A stretch of DNA of 15,024 nucleotides from CAYLSV01 sp964386435 (GCA_964386435.1 CAYLSV010000089.1:1-15024); one strand, 5' to 3'. Positions 5,821 to 14,113 are shown, counted from the first letter of the stretch. Made by a program: numbers and translations. Notes: generated by a model not told the origin, from the sequence alone.

Positions 5821-6900
5821 CTAATCGGCTTGTTGTCGTAAGGCAATGTCGGCGACAACGGGCAGATGGTCGCTGCCGGCGGTTGGGCCGACGTGGTGGC
5901 TGGTGGCGGTGAGGGCGGAATCGAGCCAGATGTGGTCGATGCGGACGCCGGGTAAGTGGGCGACCCAATCGGGCTTTTGCGGCCAGGTGCTGCCGCGGCC
6001 GCCGGGGTTGGCCAGGTCGTGGGTGGTTTGCAAGTGCTGGGCGTGGAGGGCGGCGGCGTTGGGGGTGGACTCGATGAAGTTGTGGTCGCCGGCGACAATC
6101 ACCAGCCGCCCCGCCGCCCGCTCGGCGGCGACGGCCTCGGCGAGCTCGGCGGACTCGAGGCGGTTGAGGTGGATCATGCCCTCCCTCGTTGGCGAAACGA
6201 GGTGAACGCCGAAGAGGGCGACTTCGTGGCCGGCAAAATCGAGGTAAGCCGCGGCCCGACCTTGGCGGCCGGCGAGGTCGGCGGCGGGTCGGCCGCGGTG
6301 GATGGGCGTTTTGCTGAAAATCACCGAGTGGCCGTTGGCGAAGAAGTAGGCGGCGTGGGGGTGGCTCTGCTTCAGTTGCCGCCGCAAGGCGGTGCGGACG
6401 GGGGAGGCCATCTCTTGGAGGACCAGGACGTCGGGGTCGTGGTGGGCGATGGCGGCGAGGACGGCGTCGGCGTCGGTGTTGAGGTACCAGAGGTTGAGCG
6501 TCATCAGCCGCAGCCGGTCGTCGGTGGCGGCCGGGGGCGGGGTGCGGGGGCGGGCGTCCCACGCCGCCGGCAGCAGCAGAAAGACGACCAGCAGCACGGT
6601 GACAGCGGCAAGCCGCAAGCGTTTGAGCAGCGCGGCCACCAGCAGGACGCTGATCAGCATCAGGCCGGTGTGGAAGGCGAAGGTGCGGCCGAAGAAGGCG
6701 ACCTCGGCGGCCACCAGGTAGGTCGCGTTGTCCCAGAGCAGCCCCTGCGGCAGCAGCCACGCCACCGCCTGCCAAGTGGCGGCGACGAGCAGCAGCAGCC
6801 ACGCGGCGGCAACAAGGGTGCGGCGGGCGAACCGCTTGAGAAACGAACGGCCTGACCCCGGCACGGCCGCAGGGTATGCGACCCGTGGCCACCATCGCAT
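5821..6900 (-). CDS. Membrane-anchored endonuclease/exonuclease/phosphatase family protein
   Basis: The 359-aa protein has three N-terminal hydrophobic segments (about 28-49, 64-91, 98-114) followed by an EEP-fold metal-dependent phosphodiesterase domain. The catalytic motifs are visible in order: Asn136 in LMTLNLW, Glu163 in LVLQE, His233 in FGVHL, GDHN with Asp272 and Asn274, IDHIW with Asp322, and GSDHLP with His345. The usual GDFN is GDHN here. This layout resembles the YafD/vancomycin-resistance-associated type of EEP proteins, which are likely to face the cell exterior, though the substrate is unknown. The start is uncertain: ATG at 6900 is used; ATGs at 6912 and 6930 overlap the divergent gene, and GTG at 6864 would leave an inverted repeat in the intergenic space. 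A strong terminator lies about 200 bases downstream. Confidence 0.85.
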   Translation of the reverse strand: MRWWPRVAYPAAVPGSGRSFLKRFARRTLVAAAWLLLLVAATWQAVAWLLPQGLLWDNATYLVAAEVAFFGRTFAFHTGLMLISVLLVAALLKRLRLAAVTVLLVVFLLLPAAWDARPRTPPPAATDDRLRLMTLNLWYLNTDADAVLAAIAHHDPDVLVLQEMASPVRTALRRQLKQSHPHAAYFFANGHSVIFSKTPIHRGRPAADLAGRQGRAAAYLDFAGHEVALFGVHLVSPTREGMIHLNRLESAELAEAVAAERAAGRLVIVAGDHNFIESTPNAAALHAQHLQTTHDLANPGGRGSTWPQKPDWVAHLPGVRIDHIWLDSALTATSHHVGPTAGSDHLPVVADIALRQQAD

Positions 6901-6902
6901 AC
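6874..6902. promoter_or_regulatory. Inverted repeat at divergent gene junction, operator-like
   Basis: Two perfect 8-base half-sites, GTATGCGA (6874-6881) and TCGCATAC (6895-6902), are separated by 13 bases, so the half-sites are 21 bases apart start to start, two helical turns. A second overlapping dyad, CATCG/CGATG, lies at 6893-6906. The position between divergent start codons suits a dimeric regulator, but the segment may also be the first codons of the minus-strand gene. Confidence 0.4.
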
Positions 6903-6910
6903 GATGTGCC

Positions 6911-7195
6911 ATGAAGTGTCCCGTTTGCACGTTGCCGGACCTTGTGATGAGCGAGCGGTCCGGCGTCGAAATCGATTACTGCCCGCAGTGTCGCGGCATC
7001 TGGCTCGATCGCGGCGAGCTGGACAAGATTCTGGAACGGGCCGCCCGGGAAATGGCTCCCCCGCCGCCACCGATGCACTCGGCGCCGATGCCGTCGTCGG
7101 AGCGGGAGCGGCGGCCGCGGAAGTGGGATTCGAAGGACGAGTACGATCACCGCGGCAAGCGGCGCAAGCCGTGGTGGGCCGAGATCTTCGACTGA
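6911..7195 (+). CDS. Small TFIIB-type zinc-ribbon protein
   Basis: The 94-aa protein belongs to the zf-TFIIB group of small bacterial zinc ribbons. Two CxxC pairs (C3/C6 in KCPVC and C24/C27 in YCPQC) surround a short strand, followed by the diagnostic RGIWLDRGELDKI. A proline-rich linker and a strongly charged tail (ERERRPRKW, GKRRKPWW) complete it. The start at 6911 places the first zinc knuckle at residues 3-6, as is usual in this family. Its ATG is 10 bases from the start assigned to the divergent nuclease-like gene, so the two control regions must overlap. The specific function is unknown; nucleic-acid or protein binding is inferred from the fold and the basic tail. Confidence 0.82.
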   Translation: MKCPVCTLPDLVMSERSGVEIDYCPQCRGIWLDRGELDKILERAAREMAPPPPPMHSAPMPSSERERRPRKWDSKDEYDHRGKRRKPWWAEIFD

Positions 7196-7445
7196 ATCGG
7201 GTGTTTTGGGTGGTGCGGCTCACTCGCGCCCCTGTTGAGGGGGAACGACCGTGGCGGCGTAACTACGCGATCCGCCGGGTTTGTGCTAACGTAGAAATCG
7301 GAGCACGTGCAATGTGAAGCCCCCGGCGGCCGGGGGTGCATTGCGTTGGGAGTTTGGGTATGTTGGAACCTGCCGCCGCGCCACCCGGTTTGGCGGCCTC
7401 ACCTCGGGCCGATCCTCGGCCCCGACATTGACCGAAGGAACCGTC
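7196..7445. other. Leader region of the pilM-like operon
   Basis: These 250 bases hold no convincing gene. A small hairpin at 7229-7242 (CCCCT, loop GTTG, AGGGG) lies after the zinc-ribbon gene. A second, stronger hairpin at 7320-7336 (CCCCCGG, loop CGG, CCGGGGG) lies in the untranslated leader of the next operon. A good promoter match is not visible. The region ends with AAGGA six to seven bases before the pilM-like ATG. Confidence 0.45.
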
Positions 7446-9863
7446 ATGGCGATCTTGCGCAACGCTTGGGGCATTGACATCGGCAACCAGGCCCTCAAGG
7501 CCGTCCGGCTGACCCGCGAAGGCGACGGCCTGAAGGTGCAGGATGTGGCGTACATCCCCCACGACACCCCGCTCAACGAGAGCGGCGACAACCGCGACGA
7601 CCTCATCCGCCAGAGCTTGGCCCGGTTTGCCGAGCAGCACGACACGAGGAAGGTCGCCTTCGCCGTCGGCGTCGGCGGCAGCCAGGTGTTCAGCAAGTTC
7701 ATCAAGCTCCCGCCGGTCGAGGACAAGGAGCTGCCCAAGATCGTTAAGTTCGAGGCCGTCCAGCAGATCCCGTTCCCGCTGGACGACGTCGAGTGGGGCT
7801 ACCAACTGTTCCGCAAGCCGGACGACGTGGACGTCGAGGTCGGCATCTTCGCGATGCGGCGGGAGCTGGTGAACTCGGCGGTCAGCCACTTCACCGACCT
7901 CGACCTCGACGTGCAGCTCGTCCAGGCCGACCCGGTGGCGGTGTACAACGGCGTGCAGCACGATGGCCGCTTGGTGAAGGGGGCGGCGATGATCCTCGAC
8001 ATGGGGACCGAGTCGACCGACCTGATCATCGCCGACGATCACACCCTGTGGACGAGCACCGTCGGCATCGGCGGCGCGGCGTTCACCGAGGCGATCCAGG
8101 AGGCGTTCAAGGTCGACGAGAAGAAGGCCGAGCGGCTCAAGCACGAAGCCCGCAGCAGCAAGTACAGCCGCCAGATTTTCCAGGCGATGCGGCCGGTGTT
8201 CAGCGAGTTCGTCGGCGAGGTGCAGCGCCGCATGGGCTTCTACACCTCGACGCACAAGGACGTCCGCATCCGCAAGGTCATCCCGATGGGCGGCGGGTTC
8301 AAGCTGCCGATGCTGGCGAAGTACCTCAACCAGAACCTGAACATGCCGGTCGACCGCCCCGACCGCTTCCTCGCCGAGCCGCCCGAGGACGGCGAGAAAA
8401 AGAAAATCTGGGACGAAAGCCTGCTGCAAATGGGGGCCGCCTACGGCTTGGCCGTTCAGGTGATGGGCGACGGCGCGGTGACAAGCACGCTGCTGCCGGA
8501 GCACATCCGCAACGAGAAGTTGTGGAAGGACAAGACCAAGTGGTTTGCCGCCGCCGCCGGGCTGATGCTCGCCGGGGCCGGGCTTGTGGGGGCGAAGTAT
8601 TTTTACGACGACTTCAGCTTCGCCGCCGCCGAGGGGGATCAGCGGGAGGTCGACCGCGTGATCAGCGAAGCCGGCGGTTTGGCCAGCAGTTGGACCAGCG
8701 ACGTGCAGGACGTCGGCGGGCCGCAGCAGCAGACGATCCGCAACGTGTTCAGCCTCACCGACTACCAGACGCTGTGGGCCCAGCTCGCCCCGGACCTGAT
8801 CGAGGCGATGCCTGAGCCGCAGGAGCAGGTCGCCCAAGGGTTGGCCGAGGGCGACGCCGAGTTGGTTAAGCAGGTGCCGCGGAACCAGCGGGATCTGGTG
8901 CTCATCGAGTCGTGGGAAAGTCGCTACACCGACAACCTGGCCAGCGTCGTCAACGCCCCGGACTTCACCAGCGCCTTCAACAGTGGCGGCACGACCCGCG
9001 GCTCCAACCGCGGCGGTGGCGGTGGTGGTGGTGGTGGTGTGGCGGCACCGCAGTTCGGCGGCATGGGCGAAATGGACATGATGATGTATAACATGGAGGG
9101 CATGGGCGGCATGCCGCAGCAGGAAGAACCCGAGGAGGCCGAACCGGAGGTGGCGGGTGCCGATGACCTGGTCGATTCCGACGCACGCGGCTTCCTCGTG
9201 ACGCTCAACCTCGTCAGCCCCAAGGCCGACGCGGCGAATTATGTCAACAACGTCGTCATCCCCCGCCTCAAGGAAATCGCCCCCGACCCGCAGAACCCCA
9301 ATTTGCGATACCGTGTTGTCGAGGCCCGCGTGTTCAGCCCCAGCCAGTTCGAGAGCAACCCGCAACGGCTCAGCGATCTGGAGGCGGCGTTCGAGAAGGC
9401 CAAGGCGGCCATTGAGGGCGAGGTCAACATCGGCGGCTCGGTCAGCACCGGCCGCTTCGGCAACACCGGCGTCCGGCCGGGCAACCGCGGCTTCCAGGGC
9501 GGACCCGGCGAGTTCGGCGGCATGGACGGCTCCCAGTTCTTCCCCGGCATGGAAGGCATGGACCAGATCCCCGGCATGAACAACCGACCGGGCAACCGCA
9601 ACAACCGCGGCAACGACCGCAATCGGCCCGGCATCGACGTCGAGGCCGGCGGCGACATCTACGGCGAAACCGCCGCGGCCGACGCCCCGTATGCCGACCG
9701 CCTCACCGGTGAGTCGCGGCTGGATGATTGGGAAATTGTCGTGCTCCTCGCCATCGAGATCGACCCGCCGAAGTTCGACGCCGCCGATGAGGACGGCGAT
9801 GAGATCGACCCCAACAGCGGCGAGCTGGACAACTTCGACGCCATGGAGATGTCGTCCCGCTGA
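7446..9863 (+). CDS. pilM: PilM domain fused to a membrane span and exported domain (type IV pilus-like)
   Basis: The 805-aa protein begins with a complete actin-like PilM/FtsA-type ATPase domain: WGIDIGNQALKAV at the N-terminus (phosphate 1), DMGTES at 185-190 (phosphate 2), PMGGGF around 282-284 (adenosine site), and the family sequence EAVQQIPFPLDDVEWGY. PilM is a cytoplasmic ring protein of type IV pilus machines and is normally about 350 aa. Here a membrane span follows at about 366-387, then a long region with Gly- and Met-rich tracts (about 521-557 and 673-725) and a folded-looking segment starting FLVTLNLVSP. The layout suggests a PilM-PilN fusion. The start is supported by AAGGA upstream. 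It heads a three-gene operon. Confidence 0.8.
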   Translation: MAILRNAWGIDIGNQALKAVRLTREGDGLKVQDVAYIPHDTPLNESGDNRDDLIRQSLARFAEQHDTRKVAFAVGVGGSQVFSKFIKLPPVEDKELPKIVKFEAVQQIPFPLDDVEWGYQLFRKPDDVDVEVGIFAMRRELVNSAVSHFTDLDLDVQLVQADPVAVYNGVQHDGRLVKGAAMILDMGTESTDLIIADDHTLWTSTVGIGGAAFTEAIQEAFKVDEKKAERLKHEARSSKYSRQIFQAMRPVFSEFVGEVQRRMGFYTSTHKDVRIRKVIPMGGGFKLPMLAKYLNQNLNMPVDRPDRFLAEPPEDGEKKKIWDESLLQMGAAYGLAVQVMGDGAVTSTLLPEHIRNEKLWKDKTKWFAAAAGLMLAGAGLVGAKYFYDDFSFAAAEGDQREVDRVISEAGGLASSWTSDVQDVGGPQQQTIRNVFSLTDYQTLWAQLAPDLIEAMPEPQEQVAQGLAEGDAELVKQVPRNQRDLVLIESWESRYTDNLASVVNAPDFTSAFNSGGTTRGSNRGGGGGGGGGVAAPQFGGMGEMDMMMYNMEGMGGMPQQEEPEEAEPEVAGADDLVDSDARGFLVTLNLVSPKADAANYVNNVVIPRLKEIAPDPQNPNLRYRVVEARVFSPSQFESNPQRLSDLEAAFEKAKAAIEGEVNIGGSVSTGRFGNTGVRPGNRGFQGGPGEFGGMDGSQFFPGMEGMDQIPGMNNRPGNRNNRGNDRNRPGIDVEAGGDIYGETAAADAPYADRLTGESRLDDWEIVVLLAIEIDPPKFDAADEDGDEIDPNSGELDNFDAMEMSSR

Positions 9864-9920
9864 TCGCGTGACCGGTTGATTGGCCCCCGCACTTCCTTCG
9901 CACACCGCACGAGACTCGGC

Positions 9921-11270
9921 ATGGACTTCATCAAAAAGCGCTGGCTCCTGATCGTCTTCGGCCTCATCGGCATCGTCGCGTTCGTCGCGGTGTTCATCAC
10001 GCCGCTGCCGGGCATGTTCGACGAGCTGGATCAGCAAGTCGATCGGCGGGCCGAGAAGGCGACCGAAATCAGCCGCCTGCTGAATGCCAACCGCCAGCAG
10101 CCGGATCTGGACCCCGAGTCGGACGAGCCGGGCGAGTTGACGATCTTCCCGACGAAAAGCGTTGTCGACGAAGGCCGGGCCGCGGTCGAGGCGTTCCAGA
10201 GCCAGGCCGAGGAGGTCAAGAACAAAGCCCTCTCGATCAACCGCCGGGTGCTGCTGGTCAACGACAGCCTGCCGCTGCCGGCCAACAGCGCGACCGAGTT
10301 CATTATCAAGGAGAACTACCACCGCGCTTACCAGCGGCGGATGAACCTCAGCGGCACCACGTTCGAGCAGACCCTGATCGCCGACCCGCTCAACGGCACC
10401 TACCCCCTGACCGGCGACAACGTCGTTGCCGAGCAGAACCGCATCGAAACCGACATCAACCGCCGCCGCGTGTTTGACGATGACGGCAACGAGGTGAACG
10501 CCGAGTCGCTCGACCGCGAGATGGAGGAGAAGCTCGCCGACGTCGAGCGGGTGCTCATGTTCCGCAAGGCGCAGAACCACGCGATGTACGTCGACCGCAA
10601 CGCACTGGACCTCTGGGACGGTTTGACCGGCACCGACCCGGCGTCGATCAGCAACGTCGACATCTTCTACAGCCAGCTCGGCCTTTGGGTGCAGCAGGAC
10701 ATCGCTGCGGCGCTGGCGGCGGTCAACGGAGACTCGTCCAGCGTCGCCACCTCGCCGGTGAAGCATTTGATCTCCATCGAAGTCGATGAAACGGCAATTG
10801 CCGGCGGCGAGGGCAGCAGCAGTGGCCGGACCGGCCGGCCGGGCCAGTTCAACGCCGCCCCGGTTGTTGGCAGCGACGTGGCTGTGCCGGTCGACGCCTC
10901 GGCCACCCTCACGCCGGACTACGGCCAAAGCGTGACCGGCCGCAAGTCGAACCCGATGTACGACGTGGTGCCCTACACGATCCGGCTGCGGATTGCCGCC
11001 GCCGAGATGCCGCGGGTGCTCAAGGCGTTCGGCACCAACCGCTTGATGTCGGTGCGAAACATCAGCGAGTTCAGCGCCATCGACAACGCCGTGGCCATGG
11101 CCGACGGCGGGTTCGTCTACGGCGACGACCCGGTGGTCGAGATCGTCGTGGAGGCCGAGGCGCTGTTCCTGCGGGAGTGGCTGGTGCGGTTCATCCCCGA
11201 CGGCCTCAAAGCCGCCATCGCCGCCAACAGCGGTGCGGCCGCCGGCGGCGACGAGTCTGATGGCATGTGA
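9921..11270 (+). CDS. Single-span membrane protein, PilO-like position
   Basis: The 449-aa protein has a short basic N-terminus, one membrane span (about 8-27) and a large exported region. A charged helix rich in Gln, Glu and Arg follows the span and could form a coiled coil. A C-terminal domain (VPYTIRLRIAAAEMPRVLKAF, then NRLMSVRNISEF and EIVVEAEALFL) looks like an alpha/beta module. Such a layout, directly after a PilM domain protein, is that of PilO and of the Akkermansia Amuc_1100 type. I do not see sequence identity strong enough to name it; the assignment is from order and topology. The ATG at 9921 is preceded by only a weak ribosome-binding site, 57 bases after the previous stop. Confidence 0.65.
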   Translation: MDFIKKRWLLIVFGLIGIVAFVAVFITPLPGMFDELDQQVDRRAEKATEISRLLNANRQQPDLDPESDEPGELTIFPTKSVVDEGRAAVEAFQSQAEEVKNKALSINRRVLLVNDSLPLPANSATEFIIKENYHRAYQRRMNLSGTTFEQTLIADPLNGTYPLTGDNVVAEQNRIETDINRRRVFDDDGNEVNAESLDREMEEKLADVERVLMFRKAQNHAMYVDRNALDLWDGLTGTDPASISNVDIFYSQLGLWVQQDIAAALAAVNGDSSSVATSPVKHLISIEVDETAIAGGEGSSSGRTGRPGQFNAAPVVGSDVAVPVDASATLTPDYGQSVTGRKSNPMYDVVPYTIRLRIAAAEMPRVLKAFGTNRLMSVRNISEFSAIDNAVAMADGGFVYGDDPVVEIVVEAEALFLREWLVRFIPDGLKAAIAANSGAAAGGDESDGM

Positions 11271-11331
11271 CCCGCTTCGACCTGACGATTAAGCTCAACC
11301 CGCCGACTCGACTTCCCGGCAAAGGATTCTC

Positions 11332-13167
11332 ATGGACAAGTACCTCGAAAAGCTCAAGCCGTTCCTCGAGAAGAACGTCGAGTGGATTGTGCTCGGTTTG
11401 GCCGCCCTGTTCGTCGTGGCCGCGGCGTATCAGTACATCATCACCCCGCCGGTCAGCGCCGAGGTCGACGGCACCGCCTTCGGCCCCGGCAGCGTCGATC
11501 GGCAAGTGGCCCAGACCAAGGGCGAGCAGCTCAAAGCCGCCATCGCCAACCCCAGCCGCCTGAACCTGGAAGTCGCCGACTTCGCCGACGTGCTCGACCA
11601 ACGTCTGACCGGCGCCGCCACCGACGTGCCGACGCTGGACCCTTTGGCCTCGATCAACTTCGTCCCCACCGAGTTCACCCCGCCAACCCCCGACGTGTTC
11701 ATCACCGGCGAGGACGGCGAGCCGAACATCGAGGGCATCACCCTGCCCACCCCGCCCCCGGCCGAGATCACCCAAGCCTACAGCGGCAAGGCCCGCATCG
11801 ATCTTGCCGCCGCCGATGCCGAGTCGAACGAGCAGGACACAAGCTGGGTCACCGTCACGTTCGATGTGAACCCACAGGACATTCGTGCCGCGTGGTTCCG
11901 GGCGAGCGTTCCCCCGGCCAGTGTCGAGACCATGTTCCTGCGGGTCGATTTGTTGCGGCAGGAGAAGCTGCCGGGCGGCTCGTGGGGCGATCCGGTGTCG
12001 GTCCCCGTGCCGGAGGTCATCCAGCTGCCCCCGCTGCCGCAGAACCCGGAGCAGGAGGATCTTTACCGTCGGTACGCCCAAGCCAACCAGCCGACGATCG
12101 TGACGCCCGACTTCTACACGTTGGTCAGCGGCGACGACCCGCTGGTGCCGCCGGCCGAGGACGAGGAGGAGTTCGCCCGGGAGGACGATGACGATGAGGA
12201 CATCCTCGGCGACATCGACCCCTTCGACCCGCGGCTGGACCTCAACTCGCTGACCGCCGAGCAGCGGCAGGCCGTGATGAAGGCCCGGCGCGAAGGCAGC
12301 CCGGAGGACGACCAACCCGGCGGCGACTACCCCGGCGACTTCCCCGGCATGGGCGGCTTCCCCGGTGAAGGCTTCGACAATAACGGCCTCGGCGACGACA
12401 TCCCCGCCGACGACTGGCAAAATCGTGGCAGCCGCCGCGGCAACCGTGGCGGCCCCGGGGCCGGCGGCGAAGGTGATTCGAGCATCTTCAACCCCGAGTT
12501 CGACCCCAGCCTCTACTTCCCCGGCGAAGGCGGCTACTACGGCGGCCCGGAGGAAGGCCGCGGCCAACGGGAACGCGACGCCGCCGAGGGCAATGTCAAC
12601 CGCGGCTTGTTCGACCCGGTCAACGGCAACGTCGGCATCATCAAGGGCTGGGCCTTTGACAACACCGCCGAGCCGGGCAAAACGTACCGGTACAAAATCG
12701 TCTACACCCTGCTCAACCCGCTGTACCAGTACGAACCGCTGGCCGCGGCCGGCGAGGAACAGGAGAAGCTGACCCAGGTCTTCGGCCTCCGCAGCGACGA
12801 GGTGGCCGCCGAGTGGAGCGAGCCGGTCGAGGTCAGCCCGCTCTCCTACGTCTACCTAGCCGACGACATGGGCCGCAGCGGCAACCCGAGCTTCGTCGTC
12901 TTCCGCTGGCAGCAAGGCGGCTGGAACAGCGAGGAGTTCGACGACATCGCCGTCGGCGACGTCATCGGCGGCGTGGTCGACGAGATCGACTTCACCACCG
13001 AGTGGATTCTGGGCGACATCCGCGAGCACCAGGACCGCACCCGCTCGGCCGTCATCGTCTCCCGCGACGGCCGCATCCAGACGCGCGGCAACGACGATCT
13101 CAACGACGATCTTCGAGAAGAGCTTGAAGACGAAGTCGAGTTCGACGCCGGCACGGCCGCCCGCTGA
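11332..13167 (+). CDS. Single-span membrane protein with exported beta-rich and low-complexity regions
   Basis: This 611-aa protein has one membrane span near the N-terminus (about 17-37) and a large exported part. A segment around 150-240 (YSGKARIDLAAA, VTVTFDVNPQDIRAAWFRA) and one around 440-540 (GKTYRYKIVYTLLNP, SYVYLADD) have the alternating pattern of fibronectin-type or similar beta domains. Between them lie acidic residues (EEFAREDDDDED) and a Gly/Asn/Pro/Asp-rich tract at about 330-410. It is the last gene of the operon and would hold the place of a PilP-like connector to a secretin. That is inference from context only. AAAGGA five bases before the ATG supports the start. A hairpin follows the stop. 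Confidence 0.65.
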   Translation: MDKYLEKLKPFLEKNVEWIVLGLAALFVVAAAYQYIITPPVSAEVDGTAFGPGSVDRQVAQTKGEQLKAAIANPSRLNLEVADFADVLDQRLTGAATDVPTLDPLASINFVPTEFTPPTPDVFITGEDGEPNIEGITLPTPPPAEITQAYSGKARIDLAAADAESNEQDTSWVTVTFDVNPQDIRAAWFRASVPPASVETMFLRVDLLRQEKLPGGSWGDPVSVPVPEVIQLPPLPQNPEQEDLYRRYAQANQPTIVTPDFYTLVSGDDPLVPPAEDEEEFAREDDDDEDILGDIDPFDPRLDLNSLTAEQRQAVMKARREGSPEDDQPGGDYPGDFPGMGGFPGEGFDNNGLGDDIPADDWQNRGSRRGNRGGPGAGGEGDSSIFNPEFDPSLYFPGEGGYYGGPEEGRGQRERDAAEGNVNRGLFDPVNGNVGIIKGWAFDNTAEPGKTYRYKIVYTLLNPLYQYEPLAAAGEEQEKLTQVFGLRSDEVAAEWSEPVEVSPLSYVYLADDMGRSGNPSFVVFRWQQGGWNSEEFDDIAVGDVIGGVVDEIDFTTEWILGDIREHQDRTRSAVIVSRDGRIQTRGNDDLNDDLREELEDEVEFDAGTAAR

Positions 13168-13194
13168 ACCCGTCGGGCCAACTCGTTTCCGCAG

Positions 13195-13221
13195 CACGCC
13201 CCGGCCGTTGGTCGGGGCGTG
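13195..13221 (+). terminator. Hairpin ending the pilM-like operon
   Basis: A 9-bp perfect stem (CACGCCCCG with CGGGGCGTG) with a nine-base loop that can pair further (CC with GG) lies 28 bases after the third operon gene. There is no real T-run, so termination could depend on the stem alone or on Rho. It separates the operon from sdhB. Confidence 0.5.
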
Positions 13222-13285
13222 TTGCGGCTATGTTCGCCTGTTTCAAATCACGCCGAAACCCGAACAAACCGCGGCACGAACCGCG

Positions 13286-13300
13286 TATGATTGAATGATG
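13286..13300 (+). promoter_or_regulatory. Possible -10 element for a leaderless sdhB transcript
   Basis: TATGAT (13286-13291, five of six consensus) lies just before two adjacent ATG codons at 13295 and 13298. Transcription from it would start at about 13298, at the second ATG, giving a leaderless message. No good -35 is visible, and no Shine-Dalgarno precedes the start. Confidence 0.25.
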
Positions 13301-14113
13301 AACCCCGCCACCACCGAGGCTACGAAGAACACGAACACCGGCAGCACCCACGGCCGCGCCGTCAAGAACGTCCGCGTCAAAATCCGTCGTCAGGACGGCC
13401 CCGACACCGAGCCGCGTTGGGAGGAGTTCGACGTGCCCCGGCGGCCGAACATGAACATCATCTCGGTCCTGCAGTGGATCGCCGCCAACCCGACGACGGT
13501 CAGCGGCAAAGAGACGACGCCGCCCGTCTGGGACAGCGGCTGCCTGGAGGAAGTCTGCGGCGCGTGCACCATGGTCGTCAACGGCCGGGCGCGGCAGTCG
13601 TGCAGCGCGCTGGTCGACAAGCTCAGCCCGGACGGCGAGACGATCACGCTCGAGCCGATGAGCAAGTTCCCGCTGATCCGCGACCTCTGGGTCGATCGCA
13701 GCCGGCTTTTCAACGACCTCAAGCGGGTGAAAGCATGGGTGCCGATCGACGGCACCTACGATCTCGGTCCCGGCCCGGCGCAGAGTCAGGAGCTGCAGGA
13801 GGAGCGCTACCCGCTCAGCCGCTGCATCAGCTGCGGCTGCTGCCTGGAGGCCTGCCCGCAGTACACGCCGGCCAACGCCTTCGTCGGCGCGGCGGTCATC
13901 AGCCAGGTGCGCCTGTTCAACGACCACCCCACCGGCGACAGCCTCAAGGGCGAGCGGCTCGACGAGCTCATGAAGCCCGGCGGCGTCGCCGACTGCTCCA
14001 AGGCCGGCAACTGCGTGCAGGTCTGCCCGAAGGAAATCCCCCTGCTCGAGAGCATTGCCAGCGTCCAACGGCAGGCGACGTTCCACGCGATCAAGAAGTT
14101 CTTCATCAAGTGA
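13295..14113 (+). CDS. sdhB: Succinate dehydrogenase/fumarate reductase iron-sulfur subunit
   Basis: The 272-aa protein carries electrons from the flavoprotein subunit to quinone in the TCA cycle. All three cluster motifs are intact: the plant-ferredoxin 2Fe-2S set C83-x4-C88-x2-C91-x11-C103, the 4Fe-4S/3Fe-4S set CISCGCCLEACP (C177, C180, C183, C187), and C234-x5-C240-x3-C244-P. Length and motif order are normal. The first 20 residues are polar and specific to this protein. Neither sdhA nor a cytochrome b subunit is within the window: the upstream neighbour is the pilus-like operon and the downstream neighbour is psd, so the subunit gene stands apart from its partners. Start codons at 13295 and 13298 are equally possible. 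Confidence 0.93.
   Translation: MMNPATTEATKNTNTGSTHGRAVKNVRVKIRRQDGPDTEPRWEEFDVPRRPNMNIISVLQWIAANPTTVSGKETTPPVWDSGCLEEVCGACTMVVNGRARQSCSALVDKLSPDGETITLEPMSKFPLIRDLWVDRSRLFNDLKRVKAWVPIDGTYDLGPGPAQSQELQEERYPLSRCISCGCCLEACPQYTPANAFVGAAVISQVRLFNDHPTGDSLKGERLDELMKPGGVADCSKAGNCVQVCPKEIPLLESIASVQRQATFHAIKKFFIK

Noticed and set aside
7263..10928. A 1221-codon minus-strand open frame opposite the pilM-like operon
   Set aside because: It spans two genes and their spacer on the other strand, has no domain or start signal, and is explained by the strong third-position GC of the real genes.
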